Shown piece by piece: positions 38,101-51,576 of a DNA stretch of 64,000 bases; the first letter of the stretch is position 1; each line of letters begins with the position of its first letter. The position numbers and the translations under genes were made by a program. The notes beneath the pieces are model-generated. The model did no database searches. It was given only the letters and a program-made list of their open reading frames with translations, and was not told the origin of the DNA. The stretch comes from Galbula dea (lineage: Eukaryota; Chordata; Aves; Piciformes; Galbulidae). The stretch covers positions 1,768,861 through 1,832,860 of the forward strand of contig VWZX01002268.1 of the NCBI GenBank assembly GCA_013399015.1, read 5' to 3'.

Positions 38101-38195
38101 AGGGTATGCCTCCACAAACACGTTATGCGAGGTAACTGGCGTCTGCATTTACGGCAGAAGAGATGCTCTCCTATAACTGTCCATGTGCATGCCCT
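38101..38195. mobile_element. Foldback MITE-like element with TA flanks
   Basis: The left end reads AGGGTATGC and the right end GCATGCCCT, a 9-base terminal inverted repeat with one mismatch. Each end is flanked by TA (38099-38100 and 38196-38197), as expected for a Tc1/mariner- or Harbinger-type target duplication. Inside the ends, cgttatgcga (near 38121) and ctataactgt (near 38171) are partly complementary, and GCAT (about 38145) faces ATGC (about 38163). The whole 95 bp could therefore fold into one imperfect hairpin. CpGs are more frequent than in flanking DNA. The termini resemble a MITE type with 'gggtatgtctacac' ends that I recall from turtle genomes. That family link is a guess; the inverted-repeat structure is directly visible. 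Confidence 0.5.
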
Positions 38196-38197
38196 TA

Positions 38198-41100
38198 CTC
38201 TGTGGTAAAGGTCAGTGTAGAGTCATTGAAGAAGAGTAGGCAACACATGTTCAGCATTCACACTCAAACCTTCAAAATGACTCACTGTAACTTGCTCAGG
38301 CAGCCACACCATTAGTTTTGCTTTACAAGCCCTACCACTATCACAGACTGCCTAAGAACAAACACAAGCAGAGTATCTTCTGCTAAGCCATTTTTTAACC
38401 TGTTCACTGTCACCTCCAACACACCCTTGAAGGATTTTTTATTTGGCCCTCACCCCTGCTTAGGCTGCACCAGACTGAGTGGATCATGAAGAAATGGATG
38501 CTGGCACCGCTTACCTAGGAGGTTAGCTAGAAGATCCACGCCCTAGGTTCCTGGAAAATCTGTATTTAAACACTGTGCTGATAAAATGCCTAAATGGGAA
38601 AACACTCAAAGCTATGACATTGCAGGAACTGCAAACTTTGTCAGAAAACAGCAGCTTTGTCAGAAAAGCAGTGTGAGATGTTCAGGAACTACCACTTAGT
38701 TCACCCCACTAAAGAAGGGTTCTCTCTAGAATAGTCCCAGATTTCAGGCTTCTGCCATTTGGTCTCAAAGGGTATGGAAACCAACAGAGCTACAAATGCG
38801 TTAGACATCAACTTCTTAATGACACTGTCATTCAGCTTCTACTTTTAATTCTGCGATTACAAAGAGAAATTACCTCACCTCACTAGGATGCAATTACAAC
38901 ATGCCACTACAGCTCAGGACTCCTTGTTTTTTTCTACTTTCTCTGGTTAGAGGCTCCCATGAAATTACTGTATCCATAGCCCTAATGGAGCATCCTGGAG
39001 ACATCCCTGTGATCACCAGAGCACAGCCTACCAAAAACTTTTGTCTTCAACCTCTTGGCTCAGATTCCAGATCAGAAATTAATTTTAATGTCTCAGGAAA
39101 TTACATCTTCTAATACAGTTGAAAGGTGTTTCCTCATTGCACATGATACAGTCCATAGCTAATTACACAGGGCAGGCTATTCCATTTTGCAGATACTACT
39201 GGCTTTGTGTCGAAAGAAAAAGAAAGTTTTTAAAAAACCCCTTTTTTGCTTCTGATTGAAACTCTCAAGAATTTAACTAGTAAATAACCTGTGATATCAC
39301 CGGAAAAAATGTAAGACTAAGACTTCAGAATTTAGCACATAAAAAATGTGATCCAATAGTTCTGCCCTTCTCTCCTAGTAAGCAAGTTTTTCTTTCTGTT
39401 CTAGCTTTTTATGCTAGACTATACGGTTTATGCAACACTGGGATTACAAACATCTTTATCTAGACAAACTCCACATGGCATTTTCAGAATTTCTACCTGC
39501 TTTTGGAGTATGCACTTTCTGTGTCCCTTCAGGATGCCTAATGGCATCTGTTCACCATCAAGCTAACTTTCTCTTTGCACCTTTGTGCAACAGTAAGAGA
39601 TTCCCCTTCTGCCCATGAGCTGAAGACCATGGATCCACTTTTGGCATGCACACAATACTGGCAGTGCAATTCTAGGTGATGACTCACGCAACAGCTGAGA
39701 TAGAGGTGGTTCTCCAAACTTTCCTTCTCCTTCCTCCATTGCCCTGCTGATGGAACAACAGTGCTGCATAGTACAAATGGACCTTTGAAATAAGCCCATA
39801 AGAAAAGCTAGACCAAAGCTTTAAAGCAATTCATTTCCTAGATCTACTTTAGAGCTCCACAACAGCTAGAGTGGTCCTGGCAGTGAGCAGGGAGCAAGAG
39901 CTGTGGGCAGTGGCAGAAGCCTCTCCAGAAAGCTCTGCAACTGAAGTATTCATGATGTGGAGCCTTGTGTCTCCCCGAATGCTGGCAGTGGTCTCCCAAA
40001 GAACATTGATGTTTAACTCAATTTAGAAAGGTAATAAAGAATGAAGCCAGCAGCCTGTGAAGGGATACACTGCTCTGTAGATAACAGGCAAGGCTAATTC
40101 TGATTTTAAATAACTATAGTGATAGCAGATCTACTGGCAACAGCCAGACCACTTCATAAAATTCTGCATTCCCTGACTTTCTTTTTCCTACTGAAGGGCC
40201 TAACTCTGCAAACTATTTTTAGTATCACTACGTTATTAGTGCCCAGCCATGAAACAGGGTCCCACTGTGCTATTCACACACTTAACTAAAGGCTGGTTTC
40301 TGCCCAAAGACTTTGAAGTCCAGCTTAAAAAATCCCATAGGTTTAAATGGCAGAAAGAACTACATTAGCAGTACTTTCTTCTATTGTCTTTTGTTACTTG
40401 TTTTACTAAGTATTATTTACTTCATTTGTAGCAATCAGTAGAATAACAAAAAAATCTTTTCCAAGCAAATGACTGGAACTACTTTGCAGTACTGCTGCTG
40501 AAACAGCAAACCATTTCAATGAAATAAACTACAAGCATTGAACAGCTCAAAATGGCTTCTACAGAGCCACAGTAGTATTGTATGCAAATAAATAATTGAG
40601 TTGTTTTTATGTAACCTGGCTACTTTGTAATCACAGAAGTAGGGATTAGACAAATGGGATCTATGCCATTTGTAAAGAAACTACATGGGAAAATATGCAC
40701 TGCAGTTATAGGCCTGATATTTAAATGTTGATTCCAAATAACCACATTATCAGCTAACAGCAAATGCCTCAGTTTCATTAATGACACTGATTTGGAATTA
40801 AAGAGGAAGATACAGAAATGAAAGTCTATACATGTGCATGATCTTTTAAAGCAAATGTTAATGAATGGTGATTATCTTGCTTTTACCGACTGCTGTTCAT
40901 CCAAGCTTGCTTTACAAACCACCCTGCACAATCACATAATCATTTGCCCACGAACAAAGGAGTTCACCATGTCTATCACTAGACAGCCATCATCTCTGGT
41001 GTGAGAACATGAGGTGCTCATAAGAATGCACAACCATTATAAAAACCTTTTTGCACAATAAATGCAAAAATTATACAGGTTTGGTCTAGAATCTAGACAG

Positions 41101-42049
41101 GCTGTGTCCACAATATCTAAAATGTAATGAGAAACATATAAATATCTCACAAAATCTATCAAACATGACTATATATATAAAATAACCACAAGTGTTTCTG
41201 GTGAAACACCTACATTCTGAAGATCCAGTAACTTAGCCACACCACCATGCTGAGATATCATTTGCAACAACCTTTAAAGAAAATGACCTGTATTCCCAGA
41301 GAGCAGGCTGCCTGCAGGACAAGTGCCTGGGATACGAGCTCATGATTGAGTGGCTAATATCTTTACACAACTCCAGTTCACCTAATGTAACAAGAAAAAC
41401 AGTTTTTAAGACCATGCTTTTTGCCCTATATTTTGAGATTCTGCTTCTAAAACCTTTGTATAAGCCTCTAAGAGGTTTTTGGAAAGTTTGACAACCTTCT
41501 CCATTAAAGTCAAGGTGGAGACATAGCCATCTCTGTTTCTGACAGCCAAAGCTTAATTGGATCTCTCCAAATGGTCTTTAAAATCTATGGTAAGGATCTG
41601 GATCTGTGCTGAAACCACACTGAGTCATTTACTGAAGACCAGGACAGAAGTATCACTGCTGGTGACAGCAGCTAATTGTTTAAAATATCCATTCCCCACC
41701 ACACAACATTAATTAATTACATTATGTAACACATTTGACCCAAAGTCTACTTACCACACTTGGTATTTTTGGGCTGCTGTACCAGCAAAGGTCTTGCAAA
41801 TGAAAGCATGGCCCAGATTCATCCAACTATTTTTAGACACCTACTGCTGTTACCTATGTATCTGCAGACTGTCTACACAGCCAGTGCAGAGCCAGTCACC
41901 TGCCCCCCATCCCCATCCCCAAACTTGATCACTCTCAGGACATCCTTACTTCTGGCTGCAGTGGGAACACAATGAAACCTGGGAGGTACCTGCAGGTATA
42001 TTGGACCTCAAAATTTGATTCAGAAACGCAGAAAAGCAAGGCTTTCATT
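38198..42049. other. Unique non-coding sequence, no gene seen
   Basis: No gene recognised. A small tandem duplication of 'ctttgtcagaaaa' lies at about 38636-38668. A hyphenated palindrome GTCTAGA-a-TCTAGAC lies at 41084-41098. The AT-rich stretch 40730-40900 is a candidate conserved element. Confidence 0.6.
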
Positions 42050-42115
42050 GGTAGAATAGTTAAGTTGGAAGGGACCTATGATGATCCTCTAGTCCAACTG
42101 CCTGATCTGTACAAC
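42050..42115 (-). mobile_element. Short CR1 3' end fragment
   Basis: Blocks 'gtagaatagttaagttggaagggacct', 'atgatgatcctctagtccaactgcc' match the reverse complement of a CR1 3' terminus. Only about 65 bases are recognisable before the match ends. The copy carries UTR only. Confidence 0.65.
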
Positions 42116-43455
42116 TGTTAACCTCAGCTAATAGGTAAGAAAATGAACCATGAGCTGTCCTGAAACTACACAGCTAAGGGAAAAAAAGCAACAAAACTAT
42201 TTTTGTTAACAAAGACTGAATGCATAGGTCTGAATGCACACAGGGAACAGATTTTTTGAGTAAGGCAGTGCCATTTTTACATAGTGATGAATAATAACAC
42301 ACTCTAAACATGTTTTGTAGGATTTGATTGTGGGACACAGAATTAGTTTGGATGCTTTGCCTTTTGAAGACTGTAACCACTAGAAAAGTAGAAACAGCCT
42401 CCTTGGGTCTTTTCTATAGAGGTTTCTGATGGTAGCTTGGCTTGTGCTCACTTCCTTGCATGGCAGTAGAATAACTGACTTTGCTGGAAACAGCCAAGAC
42501 TCCTTGCTTAATACCAAGTTATGATGAATCACTGCTAATTCTAGTGCTGGCTATAAATTGAGTTAGAATTTTATTTCAAAATTTTAAGGACCAGACAAAG
42601 GATGTGGAGGACTGGAATGGAAGTTGTGCTCCATTGACCAGTTTCCCTGTTAATTCCACACAGGTGGCTTGATTTTTGGACCTCTCCTTTCTCTCAATAA
42701 AAATCTGTGAAGGTCTGATACCAGCTATCTGCCAGCTGTTACATGTCCTGTGACTGCACAGTAAATCACCTCAGTCTACTCTGACTTGCACAAGGGAGCT
42801 ATCATCACCCAGAAGTACATCCATCCTAAATAGATAGTAGCTCCCAATTCTTTTAGTTTTTGGGACTTCATTGTCTTGCCTCTGCACCCAAAAGCAGTTA
42901 CTTAGTGTAAGAAACGGCCAAAGCTTATGCACAGAAATGTGTGTGTGCATATACAGACACTAGAATGAGGAATTCACAACTTCTTCTCCAGCACTTCTTG
43001 GGGACCTAAAAGCATCACCTGTAACCCTGCTGCACCAGGGGTTAGCCAGTAACTGGTTTCTAGTGTCATCAGACTCTTTTAACCCACATTACATTTTTTG
43101 AACAGTCTGCAAACTTTCAGCCTTTTAATATCAAATATGGACATATACAGCAAGCCTCTTCAGTAGAAACATTAAATTTCAAGGCATGGCATCTAGACTG
43201 GAGAAGATCCCATTTGTACCTTTAAATGAAAGGGTTGTTTTGAGGTTTATTCCCCAAAACAAAGGCTTTTCAATGCTGATGATCTGCCCCAGTTTGAGTC
43301 ACTGATGGCTAAGAGGAAATGGACAGAACCAGGACTAAAACACCTCAGCCTTTAAGAAGAGGACACCTGGGCCTATGGAATGAACATTGTCTCTTGTACG
43401 GACAGTCAAATTTGCCCCTGGGGATGAATCAGGAAAACACTCCTTACTGACACCC

Positions 43456-43491
<36 letters not shown>

Positions 43492-43540
43492 GTCTAAATA
43501 CCTAGCTATCTACCTATCATATCTCTCTCTCTCTGTGTAA
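43456..43540. repeat. TATC/ATCT microsatellite followed by a TC run
   Basis: An uninterrupted ATCT repeat of 35 bases (almost nine units) runs from 43456 to 43490. It decays through interrupted CTATC/CTACC units to about 43520, and then a 13-base TC run follows at 43522-43534. Tetranucleotide arrays of this length are typically length-polymorphic. A run of short tandem units with internal interruptions suggests an ageing microsatellite. Confidence 0.95.
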
Positions 43541-46500
43541 GGATATCAGAGTTTTGTCTTGTCTCTCTGTGCTGACACTGATTCCTGCATACACCCACAT
43601 TGTCAGCACCTCCAAACAAAACATTTTTTCACTATTCTAGTCCATCCTTTGTGTGTCATGATGCATACTAGACTTGCCCCTAAATGTCTGCATTTAAGTG
43701 TTTTCTGTTTTGTCTCTTCTTGTTTTGAGCAACACTTATGGGAAATTTGCTGTTTGATTTCAAAGAAAGACCAAAATGGAAGCACAATGATACTTAACTA
43801 GGGATGACTTATTTAAAAACAGTCATCTCCATAACTAGTCCATACAAGCCAAACATTTTAAAAAAAATACTTTGTTTATCACTAGTGCACCTGAAGCTGA
43901 CTGCCATTTTTTGGTGGGGTTTCTGCCCTGTTTTTTCTCTTTAAATAATTCTGGTTCAAAACAAAGCAAAAACCCATCACAGGCACCCACAGACTGGTAG
44001 GGAAAAAATACTTCACTTCTGATTTGCAGAGATGCTCAACTGTGGCAGCTTCCTGATAAAACCAATCCTGGGTAACTATAAAGGAAAACAAGCACAGATG
44101 TATATCTATTTTAAAAAAAGACTGATGACGAGTTCCATCAGGCAAGTTATAACCTAAACACAAGCAAGCAGACATATTAAGCAGAAGTATGCTCTGTGTA
44201 TACATTTATGTTGGTACTGGACCTCTAAAAGATAACTTCCCATTATGCACTCCTTAAGCAACTATATATTTGGTTGGCACCTGCACGCCAATGGAAGGAC
44301 TGAAGCAGCCAGTGGTATGAATTGTTGTTAAACTCTATTTGAAACAATTACACCTTTATGCTAGCTGAAATTCTTAACTGTCCATAATCAGCTTTCAGCT
44401 TTAAAATCCAAGTCACCAGGTTACATACATAACTTACATTAGACTGTAAGACTATGGCTGTAAAAGAATATTAAGGAGGAATGCTTGCCAAAATAATACT
44501 AAATAATTCCTTTCTAGTTAAGATTAAAATGATGGCTAAGAGAGGAGAGGCTTGCTAATTCACTTTAATGATTGGGAGAGCCACTGCAAATTACTGAGTT
44601 TTGCGACTAAGTGAAAAACACATTAAAAAAGCAAGTGTAATTTATCACAAAATGCACTTTACTCATTTATTTTGACAACTGTTGTTTAAATTATTTATGC
44701 CCCTTCATCATCTACTAGTAAATGTACTGTAGTCTGTTTTGTAAAAATAGTCATCAGTGAGATTAGAGTAACATAACATCCACTATTACCCTTTGCTTGG
44801 AGGTGAGTAGAAATCAGCATTTTGTGCCTTGCCAATGCAAAACAGGGATTCAGAAAAGGGCTGTGTTGGTAGTTCCTGGGGTTTGTTCCTTTGTTTAAAC
44901 AATGCTGAACCTACAGCATCTCCAAAGTGTTTCAAACATCTGCATTGAAACCTGAGTGAAAAGAGTTGACTGTTGTTACCATGAAAGGGGGGGCACTTAC
45001 TTAAGTGCTTTATTCAAAGGCTTAAAAATATGGCATTAGGATTACCCTCCTGGAAATCTCCATCAATGCCCATGAACAAGGTTTTGAACCTGAACTCAAA
45101 GTCAGTAGGAGCTTTGCTTGAACAAGCTGATTGAGCATTCTTGAGTATGTACTGCTTTGAATTAATGCATAATCTTCAAAGGAAGAGAAATCTTGCCTTC
45201 TCCCTGTTCCTATTTCAGGTCTATCTGGAGGAACAAAGGAGGAAGCCACACCTTCTTTTCTTGAGCTGTGGTTTGGCTTTACAAACTTGGATTGTGGGCA
45301 CAAAATCGAGGTGAATAAGTGCAAATGAGGAAGAAGAAAAGTTAAAGCAGATTTGGCTATAGTTGTTCCAGGAATCAAGTTGTGTCAAGACTATGAAACA
45401 CTCAGGGTGTTGGCTAGAGTTGCATCACAGTCAACCTACGCTGATGAACACCATGTACTCCGGAAACGAAGCAGTTGGGCATCCCATGAGGATTAGGATG
45501 GCAGGCTTGCTGGTGCATGTGCTTCCACCCATTCTATCAAGTATTGCAACTCTGAAGAAGGGAAAAAAAAAACCTTAAACCCCAGCTGTCTACCTCCCCA
45601 GTAAAAGATTAGCTATTGTGAAAGACGCCAGACTGACTGCCTGAATTAGGGATGCAAGGGTTTTTTCCATCAGTAGCTAAGCAAGGTACATTACAGGAGA
45701 TCTCTGGAAGGGAGCTGTAGGACTTCTTGAGACCTTTTCCTCTGTTACATACAGAAATTGGATCAACCAGAGTCTGACCTTACAACTGCATTCACCCCAT
45801 TTATACCTTAATGAATGATGATCACTAATTACCCTCAATTACCTTAGATGCCTGAATTAATGATGGGGCTTCTCAGTTAGAAGTGTGGTTACCCTTGGTA
45901 TTTGGTGCCTCAGCAGATGTTATGAATTCAGGCCCTGCAGTTACCTTCTCACTTACACACTCATGACCAAAGGTACTGAATATCTTTTTTTGTGCACAGC
46001 TGAAAAAAAGGACCTTGAAAATGCTTATTGTGAAATCAAAGTTACTCTCTCCTGATCCTAATAATTAGCAAGTGAGCTTTAAATCATTTAGGACTTTAAA
46101 ATCCCCCTAGCCCGCGGGTGCATGGCTCTGTGCCCATGGCTTGGCAGCTGCAGGGGCAGAGACCCAATCTCTCCACAGGAAGAGGAAAATTTTGGTCTCC
46201 AGGAAAGCAACAAGCTTTATACTTAATTTACAGTGTGTTTTTTTCAAAGGCAGAGTCATTAAGCTGTAATTTAGGGGAAGACAGGGAGAGGAAAAGTGGG
46301 AAAAAATATTTACTGATAATCTCACCAGTCATGTGCATTAGCTTCCTGTATGCTGACTCACCTGTAGCTGTGCAAACATGTTTCCTTCAGCTTTTTCCTT
46401 GTTCTTTTTTTTGGTTTGTTTTAAATTGCATAAACTTTTCTCTACTTAGTATGGTGAGATGCAAGCAAAGACACTTAGGCCTTCATCCTGCTCATTTTTT

Positions 46501-47840
46501 CCTTCCATTTCCTTCTGTCTCTTTGGATGTATGGAAACTTAACCAGAGTTTCGTGTCACATGTAGCTTGTCTGAAGGGCACCCGCAGGCAGATGAAGCAA
46601 GTCTGTAGCATGCCCTGCAAGTGCTGCAGCCCATCCAGCACAATCTTTTTGTCTGGAAAGACAAATTCAGATAAATAGATTTCCAAGCAAGAGAGCTGAT
46701 TTTAATGGCACGGTGTCCTCACAGCTAGAGCATGGCTCAGGAAAGTCCATGGTAAAAACCAGTCAGATTTCTCCATCAAATGAGAGCAGCCTCCTGGAAG
46801 TCCTGCTAAGACTCACATTTCTGTGCCATTTACAGCAAGAATCAAAATGGTTAATACTTGCTCTGCCTCTTCCACCGCTGTCTTCAGGTGCGCAAATGAA
46901 TGTAATTCAGTGACTACTTTTTAGATAACTTACACCTCTTTTGGACAGGGTGTGAGAGCTATGGGTATCTTGGAGCTGTTTGCTTCCACAGGTAAGAGTC
47001 CTCCTGTAAGAGCTGGAGGACCCATACAGAGATTGAGTCATCTCAAAACAGGGCTGAAGGCAGGGCTATTACTAGTGTGAGCTGCCTACTGACCACAGTC
47101 AATCTTGTTTTAGTTACCTCTCTCACCAGCCCTTTGCAACAACTCCGGCTTCTGGAGGCTGCAGCCACTTTCTAAATCCCTGCTTTGAACCATAAAATGA
47201 CCACATGGACATTTCTGGAGCACCTGTGTGTATGCAGAGGAGGTATTGCTCTTTTAACTCCTGGATGGATCTCATTAAGATCAGGGTAAGATCACAGTAC
47301 AGTCTCTCTAAAACAGTCTAAGAAAAAAACCCCCAAAAGTGCTGTCAACCATCATTAGCTAAATAGGGATTGCAGTGGTAGTTTTGTGCATATAACACAG
47401 CAAATCATTAAACATACTTCAACTATAAATAATAATAAACCTAAAGAAGGGAATCTTAAGGTCTGCAAAACTTAAAATTTTAGGTGCAGTTCTCTAGTTA
47501 AATTACAAAGCACTAAACCTAAAATTAACTTGCTCTGGGCAATCTTAAAATAGTAGATTGCTGGAACTACACTTATGGGTATTCTCAGTTGACTGCTTCT
47601 GAAGAAATATGAAAGTGTTTTATTACATCTATAATTACAGCAAAAACTTTGCCCTGTACTTTCCTCTCCTGGCTGGAGGAGATGAGTTTGGATGCATCAT
47701 GTGAAACCCAGCACTGAATATCAAAAGGACAGGAATTCTAACTGTGTTTGAGCTACCAAAGCTCTTGAGATAAACCTGATAAGGCTTATGCAGGACTGTG
47801 AGGTCTGTCTCTTCTTCTGCAAGACCACTTATAGGGGTGT

Positions 47841-47904
47841 ACAAACACACACATGCATACACTTACGCACTTACATATACACACACACAATTACATACAT
47901 ATAG
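47841..47904. repeat. Imperfect CA/TA-rich simple repeat
   Basis: Alternating purine-pyrimidine sequence: ACACACAC runs interspersed with CATAC, TTACG and TACATA units. It is an interrupted dinucleotide microsatellite with no other feature. Confidence 0.85.
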
Positions 47905-50900
47905 ATAAATAATCCTTTAGAAAAGGAACTTTCAAGGCACATTTAAAAACAGATGCTTTTGCATCCACCCACACTGTTACTTTTTGAAGTATATTCTACT
48001 TTTTCCATATTTCTTCCTTCATTTTGTCTATCAATAATTTTATTTTTGCATAAAATTTGAGATCAAATACTGCTAGAGATCACAAATTACTGACAACACT
48101 GTCAGTCTGGGCAGAAGACAAGAATCAGACTCCCCTCCACAAAACCATAAGGCTGGGTGAAAAATCGATATGAGAGATTGATGTGCTTTCTGATTTTTCA
48201 GTTGTTGGAGTCACATTTCCAAGCTGTTCTCTCTGGACCATGAAGGGCCATGAACTTCTTTTTTATTGCTTAATGAAAGCTGAAAACTCATAATTTCACA
48301 TGATTTCAGAAGCAGTAGCTCATAGAGAAATACCAAATATTGTCACAGTCATGACAAATCGTATGATTGGCCACAGTTTTAAGGCTTTGAGGGTTGAAGT
48401 GCTACCTTTGGCAGCAAGTCACGCAGACAGACTTTCAAGCAAGACATGAGTTGTAAAAAAAAATCTGGAAAATAATTTTTCTATAAGACAAAAGACAAAA
48501 TATTTCTAATTCTATACAAAACTCCAATACAGTGTGAATATTTTATAAACTTTCCTGTAGGGATTGAAGCAATCACAATTTCTTTTAAAATTAATTTCCT
48601 TTAACCCAGCAGATGTAGAAATATTTTCAGTTAGAAGATTTCTCTTGGAGGAGGCAAGGCATCTGATATCTTGTGCTCTTCCATTGAATCAGAAGTAGTT
48701 CCTGGTTCTTGATTGCATTTGCTACTGTATTGCAACATTTTATAATTAAGTCAGTAAACTCAACAATATTTAAACTGCTGTTCTGATTAGAGAGCTTAAA
48801 ACTTGTGGAGTGCAGTGATATTACTTTGAAAAGCACTTGGCTTAATTTTTCTTCCACTGTATTAAATGAAAATGACTGATTCAGAGAAATATCACAGCAA
48901 TACTGAGTATTTAGATCTAAAAAAATTCAAACCCTTCTACAACTCTATTTGCCCTCTAGTGCTTTTTCTACTGTTTTCCATACTCCTGCTTTTCTTGAAC
49001 TTCTTCAAATTTCCTCTCATAAACTGAGAACTTGTACAAAAGATTGGCAATATGAGCCTAGAAAAAGCCATTCCCACAACTAGACAACACAGAATTTACT
49101 ACAAATATCAATACTTTTCAAAGATTAGCAGACAGCTCTGTTAACAGAAGTGATTTTTATGGTCAGTACTGACAAGCCTGTTCTGGAAACGTACCATGCT
49201 TCTCTTATGGACTATTTTTATAGAGAAAGCAAATCTTGAAATACTAAAAAGGAAGTAAAGCAGTAACAAGAGAGACACGTAAAGACTCCCCTTTCAAACT
49301 CATCTAGAGAATAAGTCATGTTCATTTACAGATAAATTTAGATGAAATTGCTAGCAGTGAATCTGAAAGCAGAAATAAAAAAGAAAACATGAACTTCTCA
49401 TGTCAGAGAAAAACCGAAAGTGTTTCACTGTATAAACTCCTAAAGTTTGTTTTGATAAGCAAACTGAATTAAGACAATGATGAAATTTTAGAAAACATGA
49501 AAAATCTGATTATTAAAAAGTCTTTGCTAAAATCGTTTTTATGGTGACGCAAAGGCTGCCTCTCCCCTGCAAGGCAACAGCTGCTTTTCATTATTGTATG
49601 CACAAAAAATGCATTCAATCACTTGCTCTATGAATCGCGATTCTGGAGAAAGTAAAAGACCAGAAAGCATTCAATACAGAAGTTTAGACCCATTCCGTTC
49701 TCCACAGGTCTGGCCAAAAAGATCCAGTGATGCCTGAATCACACTGATCTCAACCTAGGATAAATCTAAATCAGCTTCTGCTTCTTAGCAAACAGAAATG
49801 AAGCTAAACAAAATGTATGCTAAAACTCACACAATTTCAAACCTTAAAGAAAATAAACAGTTGCTTTTCCCTAGGGACTGTATAACTCATTTAATCAGAA
49901 ACTCACTGGATAAGAAGTGCTTGATCTAAATATGAGGTTGCACATTTGCACAAGAATGTACTTTTTACAGTGACAAGTTATCTTCCCTTTCTTCATTATA
50001 CTTTGACAAAATGACATCAGGCAGCATTTTACAAGCACTGAAGGTGAGATTATAACCTGTTTGTTGAACCCACTTGCACAAACTGCTCCCAGAGTTTCTT
50101 GGCTTTGCCAGATAGTGTTAGGGTGGGATCTCTGGGGAGCACCAAATCTGCCTATTTCTGTGCTGATTATTTCTGAAAGATTTGCTGACAGCAACATGTG
50201 AAAAGAGGAGCAGTCACGTTGTGTCTTCTGTGCGTGAACTTGTTTTTTCACAGCACCAGTCAACTGTCTGGGCAAGATAGCCATTGTCCATATACTCCCT
50301 GTCTCCTACCCCGAGCCCCTTCCAAACATAAGTCCCAACTCCAGCCAACATTTTTCTGAATATACATTATCATGCCAAGAAATCTTGATTCTTTGGGCTT
50401 TGTGTTACACTTCAAAACGCGATACAGAAACACCGGTCCTAGGACTGTCAACAGTGCATACATTTTTTCATTTACAGTAGTCCTGATACAAAGAGATTGA
50501 TCATGGATTTTGTTTGAAGGAGATTCAACAGAAAACACAATTGGCTTGTCAAAACTGCAATGGACTTGGTATGTAATTTTTGGGAGTTTGCAAACCAAGC
50601 AACAGGCATTCCTTTGCCACACTTTCAGAGGACAAACTACTAAGCGCATTTGAACAGTCTGCAAAAGGGACCTCTTTCAGCTCTGACAAACAGTTTTCTT
50701 GGACAGCAAACATGCTCAGAAAAACACTTGCCCTACTATTAGCTAACATTTAATTCTTTAACAGTATATGATGTTTATGTATCTCAATATCTTTAACAAT
50801 AATGGACTTAAATCTTCAGGAGATGCTTACTCATAACCCTCTTGACTCCCCTTCTCTTTTGTTTTTGGTGGGAGGGGGGGTTTGGTGTTTTGGTTTGGAG

Positions 50901-51511
50901 TTGAGTATTTTTGGGGTGATTTCTTTATCGTTTTTTTATCTTCTCCTGCACATTGCAAATCAGTTTATCCATTTTCAAACTCCAGAACTCCAGTTAAGCT
51001 GAAAACACACAAAGTTAAACTTGCCTGCGCTTGCTCAATACTATTTCACAGCTAAGGTTAAGAACAATGAGAGGTCTTTCATTGTATGCACAACGCCTTC
51101 GCAAGGACTGAACATGTCAGATTGCCTTCGAGCACTGGCTGTGAATGCCAGGCAAGCTGGATCATTGAGACTGCAGTTTTTGGAAAAGCTGTGCTACATT
51201 TTGGCTTATCTGGGTATGAATGTGTATCAGCCAAAAAGTGCTCTTTAAGCTTTGTGAAAGAAAAAGCTTGCAGAAAAAGAAGGCGAAAATTAGGTACCCG
51301 ACCATGTTATTTTTGCATTTAGAAATGACCTGACATTAACAAGGATGGAACACTCCCACATTCCACACCACGGAATAGCACCCACAGACTTCCAGCACCT
51401 CCAGGCTTAAGCTTCTTAATCAGAAACTTACATCTGATTGTGGGAGACAAACACTAACAGTTCAGCAAATCAGTTCCTGCTCTGCCATTCTAGAGAATGA
51501 CAAGTTTTAAC

Positions 51512-51576
51512 TATCACAGAATGTCAGGAGTTGGAAGGGACTTTGAAAGATCATCTAGTCCAACCCCCCATCACAT
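51512..51576 (-). mobile_element. Short CR1 3' end fragment
   Basis: Blocks 'atcacagaatgtcaggagttggaagggact' and 'aaagatcatctagtccaacccccc' form the reverse complement of a CR1 terminus (related LTRs can carry a similar box). Recognition ends after about 65 bases. It lies about 140 bp left of a plus-strand CR1 in the opposite orientation. Confidence 0.65.

Larger units (their letters stand above)
42116..51511. other. Unique non-coding sequence with simple repeats, no gene seen
   Basis: No protein-coding or RNA gene recognised. The 186-codon frame at 46118-46678 shows no domain and overlaps frames on the other strand. Simple repeats lie at 43456-43540 and 47841-47904. A G/T-rich run lies at about 50860-50917. 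Candidate regulatory stretches (44500-44770, 48950-48962, 49520-49660) are treated as findings. Confidence 0.6.

Noticed and set aside
46118..46678. 186-codon plus-strand frame
   Set aside because: No recognised domain or signal, overlapping frames on the minus strand, and no splice or promoter context. Chance frame.
50860..50917. G-rich run as a possible G-quadruplex
   Set aside because: One long G run and scattered GG pairs, without four G3 runs at short spacing on one strand.
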